The translations under genes and the position numbers were made by a program. Shown here one piece after another: positions 6,025 to 6,174 of a stretch of DNA of 6,174 bases. Source of the stretch: Thermotogaceae bacterium (GTDB lineage: Bacteria > Thermotogota > Thermotogae > Thermotogales > Thermotogaceae); the NCBI GenBank assembly GCA_027038385.1, contig JALVXE010000204.1:1-6174 (forward strand), read 5' to 3'. The number at the start of each line of letters is the position of its first letter. Within the stretch, counting starts at the first letter, position 1. The notes beneath the pieces are model-generated. The model did not search any database and was not told the DNA's origin. It worked only from the letters and a program-made list of their open reading frames with translations.

Positions 6025-6158
6025 AGCCTTATCTCCTCCGAAAACCTTAGGGTCCCGTCAGACCTTAGAGATGCTAGCTTCTTTCCGATGAGTACAGATA
6101 CGACCTTGTCCTTGTCCATTTCAAGGTAGTTCGCCATCTCCTCGAGTGATATCATCAT
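6021..6158 (-). CDS. 45-residue helix-turn-helix-like protein
   Basis: A small complete frame, ATG 6158 to TGA 6021. SLEEMANYLEMDKDKVVSVL (4-23), then IGKKLASLRSDGTLRFSEE (24-42), has the shape of an excisionase/MerR-like helix-turn-helix: a TxEEAAxYLxVsxxxVxxLI-type helix pair, then a KLxxxRxxGxxRF-type beta wing. This is pattern resemblance, not a confirmed family match. At 45 residues it would be little more than the DNA-binding unit. A perfect AGGAGGT 7 nt upstream and the TTGA overlap with mrnC argue that it is translated. ATG 6155 is a second possible start. The frame stays open upstream to the window edge, so a longer protein is possible, but the ribosome binding site argues against it. 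The target and role are unknown; it could be a regulator or a partner of a larger protein. Confidence 0.72.
   Translation of the reverse strand: MMISLEEMANYLEMDKDKVVSVLIGKKLASLRSDGTLRFSEEIRL
6033..6039 (-). promoter_or_regulatory. Ribosome binding site of mrnC, inside the upstream small gene
   Basis: GGAGGAG on the minus strand (6039-6033) ends 8 nt before TTG 6024 and supports that non-ATG start. Confidence 0.6.
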
Positions 6159-6165
6159 GGAATTA

Positions 6166-6172
6166 ACCTCCT
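6166..6172 (-). promoter_or_regulatory. Ribosome binding site of the 45-residue gene
   Basis: A perfect AGGAGGT on the minus strand (6172-6166), 7 nt before ATG 6158, within a longer GGAGGAGGT that runs to the window edge. It is the strongest Shine-Dalgarno match in the window and the main support for this small gene. A TAA at 6165-6163 in another frame could be the stop of an upstream gene, but that cannot be decided from this window. Confidence 0.78.
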
Positions 6173-6174
6173 CC

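Noticed and set aside
1..6174. CRISPR arrays, tRNA or rRNA genes, insertion sequences, long direct repeats
   Set aside because: None was seen by eye. Coding sequences and the short regulatory regions account for almost the whole window.

Overview
The window looks like part of a thermophilic bacterial chromosome, most probably from the Thermotogota (Thermotoga and relatives). Three things point there. The methionine synthase lacks the C-terminal reactivation domain, and that domain is encoded as a separate small gene nearby, as in the Thermotoga maritima pair TM0268/TM0269. The coding strands are purine-rich, with heavy use of AGA/AGG arginine and ATA isoleucine codons. Ribosome binding sites are strong and GGAGG-like, and TTG or GTG starts are frequent. 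Genus cannot be assigned from this sequence alone.

Layout. Positions 1-27 hold nothing I can support. A chemoreceptor gene (minus strand, 57-1781) ends in a strong intrinsic terminator whose stem contains its stop codon. A 92-bp divergent intergenic region (1782-1873) carries a candidate extended -10 promoter for each direction and a strong Shine-Dalgarno sequence for each gene. A tightly packed plus-strand operon follows: a three-module cobalamin-dependent methionine synthase (metH, 1874-4213), a short methylenetetrahydrofolate reductase (metF, 4210-5073, TTGA overlap) and the detached methionine synthase reactivation domain (5045-5647, 29-bp overlap with metF). It converges on a minus-strand pair with only 5 bp between stop codons: Mini-ribonuclease III (mrnC, 5653-6024) and, upstream of it, a 45-residue helix-turn-helix-like protein (6021-6158), also joined by a TTGA overlap.

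How the genes work together. MetF makes 5-methyl-tetrahydrofolate. MetH transfers its methyl group through cobalamin to homocysteine, giving methionine. The separate reactivation protein would bind S-adenosylmethionine and rescue MetH when its cobalamin is oxidised. The operon is therefore a complete methyl-transfer and repair set with overlapping reading frames that suggest coupled translation. The chemoreceptor and the mrnC pair have no evident functional link to it.

Most of the window is recognisable housekeeping or chemotaxis content. The points most worth a second look are the insertion of metF between the two parts of the split methionine synthase, the 45-residue HTH-like protein coupled to mrnC, and the closely packed divergent promoters.
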